DNA from: Actinomyces sp. ph3
GTDB lineage: Bacteria > Actinomycetota > Actinomycetes > Actinomycetales > Actinomycetaceae
Direction: 5' to 3'
DNA length: 64,000 nucleotides
NCBI RefSeq assembly: GCF_000308055.1
Contig: NZ_CAGY01000002.1
Span: 62,001-126,000 of the forward strand
Shown: piece after piece, positions 37,157-45,872 of the stretch
How the letters are laid out: every line of letters begins with the position of its first letter
How positions within the stretch are numbered: the first letter of the stretch is position 1
Made by a program: the position numbers and the translations under genes
The notes under the pieces: model-generated
Told to the model about the DNA's origin: nothing
The model's database searches: none
What the model saw: the letters and a program-made list of their open reading frames with translations, nothing else

Positions 37157-38072
37157 AGCGAATCCTCGGATCAAGAACGGCGTACAGCAGGTCAACAAGG
37201 AGGTTTGCTGAGATGTAAACCATGACCAAAACTGTCGTGAAGGAAACAACGGTAGCTGACTCACCGCGAACGATCGACTGCCACAAGGTACCGCCAACGC
37301 CGTTGATGTTGAAGATACCTTCGGTGATGATTGCACCACCCATGAGGCCACCCAAGTCGCCGCCCAAGAAGGTTGCGACAGGGATCAGTGAGTTACGCAG
37401 AATGTGGCGCGTCATCACGGTGCCCTCTTTCAGGCCCTTAGCGCGTGCGGTACGCACATAATCAGCAGAGACGTTCTCAGAAACCGACTGGCGCGTGAGT
37501 CTGATGACATATGCAAGGGAGGTTGCACCTAGCACAATCGCAGGCATCGTCAAGGATTTAAAGGAAATCGTAGTTGCCGTGGCAGGAAGCAATCCCCACT
37601 TGATGCCAAGAAAGAACTGCATGAGGAAGCCGATAACGAAGGTCGGCACAGAAATGACGACCAGCGAGAGAACCAGGACCGTTGAGTCGAAGATACCTCC
37701 ACGACGTACGCCTGCAATAACACCGAAGAGGATGCCGAGAATAGCCTCGATCAACAGGGCATAGACGGCCAGACGGATGGTGATCGGGAATGCGGTTGCT
37801 AGTACCTCGGTCACCGGTCGCCCGGAGAAGGTCTTCCCAAAATCAAGGGTGAAGATGCCCTTGAGGTAGAGCAGATACTGCATCCAGAAAGGCTTATCAA
37901 GGTTGTATTCTTCGCGGATTCGAGCTGCCGCAGCCTCGGTCAGGCCCTTATCGCCACCGAGGGCCGCGACGGGATCACCTGGCATCAGGTGGACCATCGC
38001 AAAGATCAGGAACGTTGCTCCAAAGAAGACCGGGATGGTCTGTAGGAGGCGTCGTCCGATGTATCGCAGCAT
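37149..38072 (-). CDS. oppB: Oligopeptide ABC transporter permease OppB-like
   Basis: This 307-residue permease shows the OppB/DppB N-terminus MLRYIGRRLLQTIPVFFGAT, the family phrase HLMPGDPVAALGG, the EAA loop RTARAKGLKEGTVMTRHILR, and a C-terminus ending DPRIRYE. It starts after AAAGGA at normal spacing and is followed by oppC with overlap. Confidence 0.92.
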   Translation of the reverse strand: MLRYIGRRLLQTIPVFFGATFLIFAMVHLMPGDPVAALGGDKGLTEAAAARIREEYNLDKPFWMQYLLYLKGIFTLDFGKTFSGRPVTEVLATAFPITIRLAVYALLIEAILGILFGVIAGVRRGGIFDSTVLVLSLVVISVPTFVIGFLMQFFLGIKWGLLPATATTISFKSLTMPAIVLGATSLAYVIRLTRQSVSENVSADYVRTARAKGLKEGTVMTRHILRNSLIPVATFLGGDLGGLMGGAIITEGIFNINGVGGTLWQSIVRGESATVVSFTTVLVMVYISANLLVDLLYAVLDPRIRYE

Positions 38073-38406
38073 GGACAGGTCCTTTATTACATGTGTTTAC
38101 GAAGAATTTCCGTAAACGTATCGGGGTTCATCATCATGAACGGGCTTTCACATACGCCTGTAGCTACAAACGGATCAGCGAGATACCGCACGAGATATAC
38201 ATAAACGTATGCGCACTATCGCTCATACTAATGCAAAGAAGTGGTAAATGGTCAATCGTGTGTCTTTAATTACGTAGAGAAGACTCTGAAGAATCCCCCA
38301 TTGGGAATTCACTGAAAGACACGCGCTCAATGCGTGTGGGGTGGAAGTCGAGAGACTTCCACCCCACAGCCATTCCGCTCACGTATCTAGCGGGGAAGAA
38401 CTATTT
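38073..38406. promoter_or_regulatory. 334-bp oppA-oppB intergenic region with repeats
   Basis: Just upstream of oppB lies an inverted repeat, GTTTACG (38095-38101) and CGTAAAC (38111-38117), spaced by 9 nt. The 9-mer TAAACGTAT occurs at 38113-38121 and again at 38202-38210. These are candidate regulator sites for the oppB promoter. The oppA terminator occupies the other end. The region is AT-richer than its surroundings and contains no gene. Confidence 0.4.
38335..38368. terminator. Terminator hairpin of oppA
   Basis: A 15-bp perfect stem (38335-38349 with 38354-38368) with a GAGA loop lies 38 bp downstream of the oppA stop on the minus strand. It would separate strongly expressed oppA from oppB. 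Confidence 0.7.
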
Positions 38407-39993
38407 TCAGTTCTTGGTAATCGCGAAGTACTGCACATTCGAGTTCCAGGTGAACTGAACGTTGCTCACCTTGGTGGACCATGCACCGTTGGTGTTGGCG
38501 TACCAGGTCGGGATGACCGGCATGTCCTCGAAGAGCAGCTCTTCGGCCTTGTACTGAAGGTCGAGTGCCTCGGTAGGCGAAGCGGACAGCGAGTCGCTCA
38601 GGTACTTGTCAAACTGACTGCTCTTCCAACCGGAGTAGTTGGAGGAAGCGTTCGAGGAGTAGGTCGGGAAGAGGAAGTTGTAGAGCGAGGGGTAGTCACC
38701 CTGCCAGCCCTGACGGAAGGCGCCCTTGGTGGTGCCGGCCTTCATATCGCCAAGCAGCGACTTGAAGTCTGCGTAGGCATCGCCTTCAGCCTCAATACCC
38801 AAGGTGTTCTTGATGGAGTTGCAGGTTGCGTCAACCCACTGCTGGTGGCCACCATCAGAGTTGTAGGAGATGAGGAACTTGCCACTCCACGGAGAGATCG
38901 CGTTGGCCTGCTCCCACAGCTCCTTAGCCTTGGTGGGGTTGTACTCCAGAACCTCAGAGCCCTTCAGGCCTTCCTTATACCCGTCAATTGCGGGGGAAGT
39001 GAAGTCCTTGGCGGGGGTACGGGTGCCAGAGAAGACCGTCTTGACAATCGAGTTACGATCGATAGACATTGAGATGGCCTTGCGACGCAGCTTGCCTTCT
39101 TCACCGGAGAAGTGCTCCAAGCGTTCAGGAATAGTGATGTACTGGATGACGGCTGCGGGCTGGTTAGCAGTACGCCCGGACAGTTCCTGCTGGTAGCTGG
39201 AGAAGACCGAGGAGGGCACGCCATCGAGGACATCGAGGTTATCGGAGCTCAGGTCAGCGTAAGCAGCATCGAGGGACTGGTAGAAGACGATGCGGATGCC
39301 ATTATTCTTCGCGGCACGGGGACCAGAGTAGTTGGGGTTCACGGCCAGATCGATCTGCTTGGAGTGCTGCCAAGCATTCTCATCCTTGGGCATGTACGGG
39401 CCGTTACCCACGGGGTGCTCGCCACCCTTCTTGGGGTCTGCCAGAGTCGAGTCGGGAAGCGGAGAGTATGCGGTGTAGCCCAGGCGCTTAATGAAGTCCG
39501 ATTCAGGACCCTTCAGCTTGACGACGAAAGTGTAGTCGTCAACGATCTGAAGGCCACCTTCCATGTCGCCAGCGCCGTCATCGTCGGTGCCGATAACGCT
39601 AGCGAAGAAGCTTGCGGCGCCCAGGTTTTCCTTCGTGGCCATCTTCCATGCCTCAACGAAGTTCTTTGCCAGGACGGGAGTGCCGTCGGAGAACTTGCCA
39701 TCGTGACGCAGCTTGATGGTCCACTCAGTGTTGTCAGCATTGGGGGTGATGGACTCCGCAGCGTCCAGCTGAGTTGAACCGTCGGCCGCGTAGTAGGCGG
39801 GGGACGAGAAGATGCTGGAGACAATGCGGCCGCCACCGGTCTCATTGGTGTTAGCCGGGATCAGCGGGTTCTGCGGCTCAGAACCGTTAACGGTAACAAA
39901 GTTGTCCGAAGAACCAGTGCTGCCAGAAGAGCATGCGGTCAGTGCCAGACCAAGGACGGCGGGCACTGCCAGCCACGACCTCTTAAGATTCAT
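38407..39993 (-). CDS. oppA: Oligopeptide ABC transporter substrate-binding lipoprotein
   Basis: This 528-residue family-5 solute-binding protein has a signal peptide and lipobox LTAC (Cys 21). Typical segments are the early DNTEWTIKLRHDGKFSDGTP, then YSPLPDS and VGNGPYMP, and a late GWQGDYPSLYNFL. The start ATG 39993 is fixed by AGGAGG 6 nt upstream; the longer frame lacks this. It delivers peptides to the OppBC channel energised by the fused ATPase. Its gene comes first in the cluster and has its own terminator, a common way to make more binding protein than permease. Confidence 0.9.
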   Translation of the reverse strand: MNLKRSWLAVPAVLGLALTACSSGSTGSSDNFVTVNGSEPQNPLIPANTNETGGGRIVSSIFSSPAYYAADGSTQLDAAESITPNADNTEWTIKLRHDGKFSDGTPVLAKNFVEAWKMATKENLGAASFFASVIGTDDDGAGDMEGGLQIVDDYTFVVKLKGPESDFIKRLGYTAYSPLPDSTLADPKKGGEHPVGNGPYMPKDENAWQHSKQIDLAVNPNYSGPRAAKNNGIRIVFYQSLDAAYADLSSDNLDVLDGVPSSVFSSYQQELSGRTANQPAAVIQYITIPERLEHFSGEEGKLRRKAISMSIDRNSIVKTVFSGTRTPAKDFTSPAIDGYKEGLKGSEVLEYNPTKAKELWEQANAISPWSGKFLISYNSDGGHQQWVDATCNSIKNTLGIEAEGDAYADFKSLLGDMKAGTTKGAFRQGWQGDYPSLYNFLFPTYSSNASSNYSGWKSSQFDKYLSDSLSASPTEALDLQYKAEELLFEDMPVIPTWYANTNGAWSTKVSNVQFTWNSNVQYFAITKN

Positions 39994-40378
39994 GAGATTC
40001 CTCCTGTAGGAATTCTGTTCAGTCATATGTGCTGATGTCTCGGAAGCATAGCCCACTTTTTTCCCGAAACCTTCACATGTCCATGATGTAAACATTACAT
40101 TTCGGTTACGATTACAAAGATTTGGTAAAGAGATATCTGTAACAAGCTCTCAAATTTGTCAACCTATGCCACAAATCACATCGTGGCAGATTTTGCTTCC
40201 TCGTCAACCATTCATACCCGGTCCGATCAGGCTTATTGCCTTGTCAACAGCCCCATAAAAGGCGCGAAATTTAAGCTAAAGGTACGAACTAAGCACTGCC
40301 GATATGAAGCGAAACAGACTAATCTAAACAATGCAGGACTCGCCGCCTCGAGGACTGAAGCCGGATATTTGGCTAGCT
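39994..40378. other. 385-bp AT-rich intergenic region upstream of oppA
   Basis: No gene is seen. A perfect inverted repeat, ATGTAA-ACA-TTACAT (40086-40100), lies about 90 bp before the oppA start and could be a regulator site. The far end overlaps hairpins at the 3' end of the next gene (40355-40398). The rest, including a run at about 40140-40340, shows nothing I can identify. Confidence 0.4.
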
Positions 40379-40398
40379 TCAGCGATCCAAATATCCGG
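40355..40398. other. Two overlapping, mutually exclusive hairpins
   Basis: CCGGATATTTGG (40361-40372) pairs perfectly with CCAAATATCCGG (40387-40398), whose arm lies inside the 3' end of the App1-like gene. A second pairing, CTGAAGC (40355-40361) with GCTTCAG (40376-40382), shares the same bases, so both cannot form fully at once. The 12-bp one may act as terminator for the minus-strand gene, though no T-tract follows. Confidence 0.5.
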
Positions 40399-41677
40399 TT
40401 AGACGTTGCGGGTCGGGCGGTTGTGGCACCAGAGCCGCAACCGCTCGACCTAGCCTAAATCCATCCTCACCGTACAAACGAGGTATTTGGTCGGGGATTT
40501 TTTCCAGTTCTCCCAAGGAAATTGGATCAAGAGTGCCGTGTGCCATCAGCTGTTCGAACTGTGACAGCGAGCGAATTGCAATCAGCGCGACATTCTTCGG
40601 GAACTCGCGTGCGAACTCCGCATAGATTTCCGGATCATGCTGACCATCATCACCGACCAAGATCCACTGAATATTTGGGAATGTACGCACAAGGCGTCGC
40701 AATTCGCGCTTCTTATGTTCAACACCCGAGCGGAACCACCCTGTATTCGACGGCCCGAAATCCGTCATCAAAAAGGCACCCATAGGAAAGTCTGTTCGGC
40801 GCAAGAATTCGCGTAAGCCAGGTACCAGGTTCCACGGGCCAGTCGACAGATACATCACCGGCAAGGCATTCGCATGCCTTCCATGCGCGGCCGAAGAAGA
40901 CTTCTTGCGTTCAGTGTGCTTCTCCTGACCCGAAGGATAGAGGTTGAAACGTGCCACTCGACGCAAGAATCCTGCCATCCCTGGCACGGCCTCGCGATCG
41001 GAAACTCTCTCCATCAGCGCGTGCTTTGCCGCGGTCAACAAACGCGGAATCATCGAGACAATGATCGTGTCATCAATATCTGAAACAACACCGTAGCGTT
41101 CATCATCACCGATCACTCGTAGCGGGATATCAACAGATTTTGCCGCACGGATACGGCCAAGAACGCGGCCTTCTTCTGCCCTCCCCACCCGTAAAAGAGA
41201 CTCTCCCGCAGCGCTAGCCCCTTCAACATCAGAAGAGGGATACAGGCGATCTCCTTCGCGAACACCCATTCGCTGAACATCCACGGCGTTCAGAGGCTGA
41301 ATCGAGGCGAGCTGCCACCCCGGTTCCAAACCGTGCCCAACAAGTTCAATATCGACGTATCCACCACCATCGGTGAATACGACCTTCTGGGCTTGACCAC
41401 AGGTCACCAGAACTGGTTGAAAAGGAACCTGAGCATCAAAAAACTGACGCCATCCTCGCCGCTGGGTCAACCACGAGCGCTCCCCCACTCGATCTTCCAT
41501 GACGACGCGAGCCAGAACGCGCGCACGAGTTTGCGAGGCATAGCCTCCAAAGCCGACAACACCCGGGTAGAAGCCCGCCCATCCCAGCACTCGGGCAAGC
41601 CCCGTCGACGTGGCCTCGTCAAGGCGAGAGGCCACGGAAAGCGCAAGGGAGGGAAGGTTCTTTCGGGCGAACACCAA
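40379..41677 (-). CDS. App1-type phosphatase domain protein (DUF2183)
   Basis: The 432-residue protein has a HAD-like catalytic core with SDIDDTI (DxDxT motif, about residue 200), VMYLSTGPWNL, and ILVGDDGQHDPEIY near residue 350. These are characteristic of the App1/DUF2183 family, named after the yeast actin-patch phosphatidate phosphatase. The N-terminal half is a beta-rich domain common to bacterial members. No signal peptide or membrane helix is obvious. Its gene starts 2 bp after the stop of the MFS gene, so both are co-transcribed. The bacterial substrate is not established; a lipid phosphate is possible. Confidence 0.8.
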   Translation of the reverse strand: MVFARKNLPSLALSVASRLDEATSTGLARVLGWAGFYPGVVGFGGYASQTRARVLARVVMEDRVGERSWLTQRRGWRQFFDAQVPFQPVLVTCGQAQKVVFTDGGGYVDIELVGHGLEPGWQLASIQPLNAVDVQRMGVREGDRLYPSSDVEGASAAGESLLRVGRAEEGRVLGRIRAAKSVDIPLRVIGDDERYGVVSDIDDTIIVSMIPRLLTAAKHALMERVSDREAVPGMAGFLRRVARFNLYPSGQEKHTERKKSSSAAHGRHANALPVMYLSTGPWNLVPGLREFLRRTDFPMGAFLMTDFGPSNTGWFRSGVEHKKRELRRLVRTFPNIQWILVGDDGQHDPEIYAEFAREFPKNVALIAIRSLSQFEQLMAHGTLDPISLGELEKIPDQIPRLYGEDGFRLGRAVAALVPQPPDPQRLTGYLDR

Positions 41678-41679
41678 TT

Positions 41680-43002
41680 TCAGTCCTCATTCAGAAGATC
41701 ACGCTGATGCTGCGCTTCTTCCACAGCAGACTCCTCCAAAGAACGCTTCAGGGGAGGAAGACCGATGAGCATAATCAAAACCATGACCCACGCAAAAATT
41801 GCAATCATCACGTAGGCACCACCCGAACCGTAACGGTCGACAGCGGGACCCGAGGCAGAAGATCCCAGCGAAACACCCAGATTAATGGCGGTACTCAACC
41901 ATGCCAGGCCTTCGGTCTGACGGTGTCTGGGAACAGATTTGGTGACCATCATGTTGACGTTCGTCATGGTGGGGGCACAGGCAATGCCACTGATCAACAT
42001 GATGACGGCCAGGGCAATGATCGTATGCGCCAGCAGGTAGGCGGTCATACCAATTGCCAAGGCGACAACGCCGATGGCAAAAAGCTGCCACAGGGGACGT
42101 CGCCAGCTCCGCGCACCGTAGATCAGGGCGGAGATAAACGAGCCAAGCGAGAACATTGCAAGCAGAACACCCGAAAGAGCGGGAACCCCAAGCTCCTTAG
42201 TGAAGGCAACAACAGCAATGTCATTCGCACCGAATTGTGCGCCCATTCCCATGTAAGTCAGCATAAGGACGATCATCGCGGGAAGGAGAAGCAGGGATCG
42301 TTCGCGCGCGGGTGCCGAGGCCGCCGCGCCCTTAGCATCCGCGGCTGCGTCCTTCGAACCCTCAGTTTCGTCACTAGCTGCTTGGGCGCCGCGACCAGCC
42401 TTCCCCAAGGGAACAGGTTCCGAAGAACGCTGGGACAAGAACAGCACGGCGCCGACAGAAAGGAAAACAATGGAGACCGCGACGCCGGTGGTTGGGTGCA
42501 AAACCGTTCCCACAACCGTTGCAACGACAGGCCCAACGATGTAGACGAATTCATCGACAGCGGCCTCAAGAGCAAATGCGCTATTGAGCTGTGACACCGT
42601 GTCGGTGGTGCGGATCCATCGAGCTCGAACCAATGCACCGGGAGACCCCCAGGTTGCACCAGCAATTCCGGCTGAAACGAACAGGATCGACGGAGAGGCC
42701 ATCTGAAGAGTCGCCACGCACAACACGATGGTCGCGACTGCCGACACCGCGAAAACCGGCCCCATGACTTTGAGCTGTCCGTAGCGGTCGACAAGGCGTG
42801 CCCACATCGGCGCAGTTACTGCCAAAGCGATGATATTGATCGCCGACACCGCACCCGCAAGGGTGTAGTTTCCATAGGCCGCCTGGATCGACAAGATGAT
42901 CGAGATCGGCATGATGGACATGGGTAGGCGCAAAATGAAGCCGGCGGCTGAAAAACGCCATGCCCGGTTCAGACGAAGAATTTCCCCATAGGTCGACAGC
43001 AC
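41680..43002 (-). CDS. Major facilitator superfamily transporter
   Basis: This 440-residue membrane protein has about 12 hydrophobic helices in two halves joined by a long polar loop (about residues 205-235, rich in Ala, Ser and charged residues). It shows the MFS-style cytoplasmic loop ARLVDRYGQLKVMGP after the second helix. The substrate is unknown. It is co-transcribed with the App1-like gene, and the 75-bp gap to nirK contains only a small GGTGC/GCACC hairpin (about 43051-43063). Confidence 0.8.
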   Translation of the reverse strand: MLSTYGEILRLNRAWRFSAAGFILRLPMSIMPISIILSIQAAYGNYTLAGAVSAINIIALAVTAPMWARLVDRYGQLKVMGPVFAVSAVATIVLCVATLQMASPSILFVSAGIAGATWGSPGALVRARWIRTTDTVSQLNSAFALEAAVDEFVYIVGPVVATVVGTVLHPTTGVAVSIVFLSVGAVLFLSQRSSEPVPLGKAGRGAQAASDETEGSKDAAADAKGAAASAPARERSLLLLPAMIVLMLTYMGMGAQFGANDIAVVAFTKELGVPALSGVLLAMFSLGSFISALIYGARSWRRPLWQLFAIGVVALAIGMTAYLLAHTIIALAVIMLISGIACAPTMTNVNMMVTKSVPRHRQTEGLAWLSTAINLGVSLGSSASGPAVDRYGSGGAYVMIAIFAWVMVLIMLIGLPPLKRSLEESAVEEAQHQRDLLNED

Positions 43003-43077
43003 TGTGCCAGTTTATGCGTTCTTAGGCGCCTTTGGCACTCCCCACGCTTATGGTGCCGCGCACCCCGTAAAAGTGGG

Positions 43078-44499
43078 TTAGTTCGTCACTTCAATCTTTC
43101 CGTGGGCCCCGGCCTCGGCAAGGCTCATGATGTGATTAACGAAGGTGTAGGTCCCCGGCTCTTTGAAGGAAAGCTCAACGAAACCACCCTGCGCGGGAAG
43201 CATGGGGAAGGTCTGAGATCCCCCTCCCCCACGGCTAATGGCATTGCCTCCGTCGATCAGGGTGTAGCCGCCTTCATCCCAGACGGTATCGAATTGCCCA
43301 CCAACGATGTGGAAGGACATGGCGGTATTCGGACCCGAATCCATCAGCCAGAAACGCACGCGTTCGCCGACCTTCACTTTGAGGGGGTGCGCATCGTACT
43401 GGAAAGGACGCCCATTGAATGCCTGCAGGTCAGGCATCATCGAGGCGATCTTCGTCGCGCTTGCAGTACCGCCGTTATCTCCCAGATACAGCTCGGTCGC
43501 AACCATCGCGTACTCGTGATCCACTGGGCGCAGATCGCTGGGGTCAATAATCACCGCGCCGGTCATGCCGTTAGTAATGTGCATGGACATGGGGTGCGTC
43601 GAGCAGTGGTACATCCAGATACCGGCAGCCTTAGCTGTGAAGGTGTATTCCAGCGTCTGACCGGGATCGATGGTCTTCATGGCCTCATCCGGCGCGATAT
43701 CGCCCGCATGAAAGTCCAGAGAATGCCCCATGGTTCCTTCGTTTTTGAGGGTGATATGGAAGGTATCGCCAATCTTTCCACGAAGGGTGGGAGCAGGAGT
43801 GTTCCCGTTGAAAGTCCAAACCGTCCGGCTAACATCATCGCTTAAGTTCTGCACGATATCGTCGCGGGCAACCAGGGTGTAGTAGTGGTCTTTTTCTTCC
43901 GAGGCCGGTGCAACTTCAGCGGGATAGGGATCGACTTTCGCCGCGTAGGCTCGCAGTTGGTCTGCAGTTGGGATTCCCATCCCCGTTGCAACCTCGTGGT
44001 TGTGGGAGCCGCTGCCAGAGTGCGATCCTGCCGAGGCAGAGCCGCCCGATGCGCCATCAGCGACAATGCTGAGCGTCATTCCCATTTCGCGGTGTCCCGG
44101 CAGTGAGCACCAGCCTTCGGTATCTGAAGTGATGACCCCAGCGTCAAGTTCCGTGCTTGCTCCGGGGGCCAGAGATCCAGTTGTTTGCCCATTGGCCAGG
44201 ACCAAATCGTGGCGTTGTTCAGCCGTATTCGTAAAAGTAATGTGCAGTCGGTTTCCCACAGGAACGTGAATAACAGAGGGGGTGAAAGACATACCTTGGA
44301 CACCGATTTCCACGTGGGTAGTTTCGCCGGTTTCTTTCACCTGAGTTGACGAGGCCGCGCTTGAGGTGTTCCCAACCGCTGAGTTTTGCGTTGCGTTACT
44401 TCCGCCAGCTAGGACACTGGCAAGAACAAGGGCGACAACAGCGCCAAGGCCAGTGAAGACCATTGCTGCCCGCGAGGGCCCGGTGGTTTCTTCGCTCAT
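43078..44499 (-). CDS. nirK: Copper-containing nitrite reductase with an N-terminal cupredoxin domain
   Basis: NirK reduces nitrite to nitric oxide. The 473-residue protein has an N-terminal membrane anchor (about 10-32), an extra cupredoxin domain (about 60-147) with its own copper ligands His 97, Cys 131, His 136 and Met 141, a His/Ser/Gly linker, and then the two-domain NirK core. Type 1 ligands are His 259, Cys 299, His 307 and Met 312; type 2 ligands are His 264, His 298 and His 456. The catalytic Asp 262 and His 397 are present. The Cys-His loop is one residue shorter than in Alcaligenes NirK. The fused cupredoxin could act as a built-in electron donor. The gene overlaps the upstream membrane-protein gene by 4 bp. 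Confidence 0.88.
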   Translation of the reverse strand: MSEETTGPSRAAMVFTGLGAVVALVLASVLAGGSNATQNSAVGNTSSAASSTQVKETGETTHVEIGVQGMSFTPSVIHVPVGNRLHITFTNTAEQRHDLVLANGQTTGSLAPGASTELDAGVITSDTEGWCSLPGHREMGMTLSIVADGASGGSASAGSHSGSGSHNHEVATGMGIPTADQLRAYAAKVDPYPAEVAPASEEKDHYYTLVARDDIVQNLSDDVSRTVWTFNGNTPAPTLRGKIGDTFHITLKNEGTMGHSLDFHAGDIAPDEAMKTIDPGQTLEYTFTAKAAGIWMYHCSTHPMSMHITNGMTGAVIIDPSDLRPVDHEYAMVATELYLGDNGGTASATKIASMMPDLQAFNGRPFQYDAHPLKVKVGERVRFWLMDSGPNTAMSFHIVGGQFDTVWDEGGYTLIDGGNAISRGGGGSQTFPMLPAQGGFVELSFKEPGTYTFVNHIMSLAEAGAHGKIEVTN

Positions 44500-45872
44500 T
44501 GAACCTGCCTACTTTCACTCATTTCTTTGATGCGTTCTCGACGCGCTCGTGCTTGATTTTTTCCCGCGCGCGCAAACATCACGATGTCAATTACGAAGGT
44601 CATGATCACGACCAGCCAAAGCGCGTATCGAAGAGTAGTAACCGCTGTGCTTGCGGCAGCACAGAAAAGGACAACTTGGAGGAACAGAGCTCCGTTTCTC
44701 AGCGCCACGCGCAGTGCGAACTGCCAGTCAAGAATTGCGATACCAATTCTGACAACCGAAGGACCGCCTCCGATGACAACTGGCATCAGATAGCTCAGCG
44801 CTCCCCCAAAGAGCTGGGCGAAGCCGCCCGCTCCAATAATCGGAAGCCACATCATGGTCAGTACCCGTATCTGGCTCGGGGTACTGACAAAAAGCGCCAT
44901 GATTCCCAAGAACAGAATGCCTAGAGCAATCCATCCCAATCCGATCAGGAATGACCACGCGGAATACTCTTGAGGTTTCTTTGCTGCTAAAACACGAACA
45001 TAAGGGATAAGAATCCCCATAATCCCACAGGTTGCCGCACCTAAAATTCCGGCACCGACCAGGGGCATAACTCCTAAGAGAGCCCCACACACCGCGATCA
45101 GCAAACTGACGCACCAAGGCGGAAGAACTTTAATCCCCCAGGAAACCGCATCGGGAGACATCCGTGTACGCAAGATTGTCGGCCCCAAGGTAATCGCAGT
45201 GCCACCAATGCTCAACCCCAGCCAGCCACCGACGCCACTGAGAGCGTGTGCAAAGGTCAGACGATCACGCATCGCTAGGAAAGCCTCGGGAATCGAGGAA
45301 GAAAACATTGTGGTGGTGACGAAACCGGCAAGAAGTGCGGTGAGCACAAAGAATGCTGCCGCGCACACGTAGTAGCGCACAACAACGACAAAGCGCGAGG
45401 CCAAACGCTCGCGAAGAACCGACAGCATAGCGGCTCCATGCCAGGCAGCAATTACCGCAATGCCCGTTGCCGCGAGGATAGTTCCGATGAACCAGCCAAG
45501 CCACATCGAAACTAAGAGCAATGCAAAACACGCATTGAAGCTCAGCATCCGACGCAGGTTGTCCGAGTGGGCTCTGCGGTCATCGGCTGCCAGACGTGCA
45601 AGGGAGCGGGCAAAGAACCATGACCATTGGAAAATTCCGTTGCTTAAGACGCCTAATGTCACCAGATGGATCATGGTCCACAGGGGCTGCGGCATGTGGC
45701 GGTGAAGGAAGAGGGTCACTACTGCCATAAGAACCGCGATGATCATCCACGTGGTTCCCAAGCGATCGATACGCATTCGGGAGGGGCGTCCGGACCCCGG
45801 GGCGCCGGTGGGAGCACCTGCCGGTCCCGCACCGATACTCAGTCCCGCCTTGGGAGAAGAAATCTCAGGCAT
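44496..45872 (-). CDS. Polytopic membrane protein of the nirK operon
   Basis: This 458-residue protein has about 12 hydrophobic helices and a short Pro/Gly-rich N-terminus. Histidines occur inside helices, for example MIHLVTLGVLSNGI and FAHALSGVGGWLG. This resembles haem-copper/NnrS-like membrane proteins, but I cannot assign a family firmly. ATG 45872 is chosen over an earlier ATG because GGAG lies 5 nt before it. It overlaps both the upstream NnrS-like gene and nirK downstream. A role in nitrite/NO metabolism, copper loading or electron delivery to NirK is inferred from this coupling. Confidence 0.65.
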   Translation of the reverse strand: MPEISSPKAGLSIGAGPAGAPTGAPGSGRPSRMRIDRLGTTWMIIAVLMAVVTLFLHRHMPQPLWTMIHLVTLGVLSNGIFQWSWFFARSLARLAADDRRAHSDNLRRMLSFNACFALLLVSMWLGWFIGTILAATGIAVIAAWHGAAMLSVLRERLASRFVVVVRYYVCAAAFFVLTALLAGFVTTTMFSSSIPEAFLAMRDRLTFAHALSGVGGWLGLSIGGTAITLGPTILRTRMSPDAVSWGIKVLPPWCVSLLIAVCGALLGVMPLVGAGILGAATCGIMGILIPYVRVLAAKKPQEYSAWSFLIGLGWIALGILFLGIMALFVSTPSQIRVLTMMWLPIIGAGGFAQLFGGALSYLMPVVIGGGPSVVRIGIAILDWQFALRVALRNGALFLQVVLFCAAASTAVTTLRYALWLVVIMTFVIDIVMFARAGKNQARARRERIKEMSESRQVQ

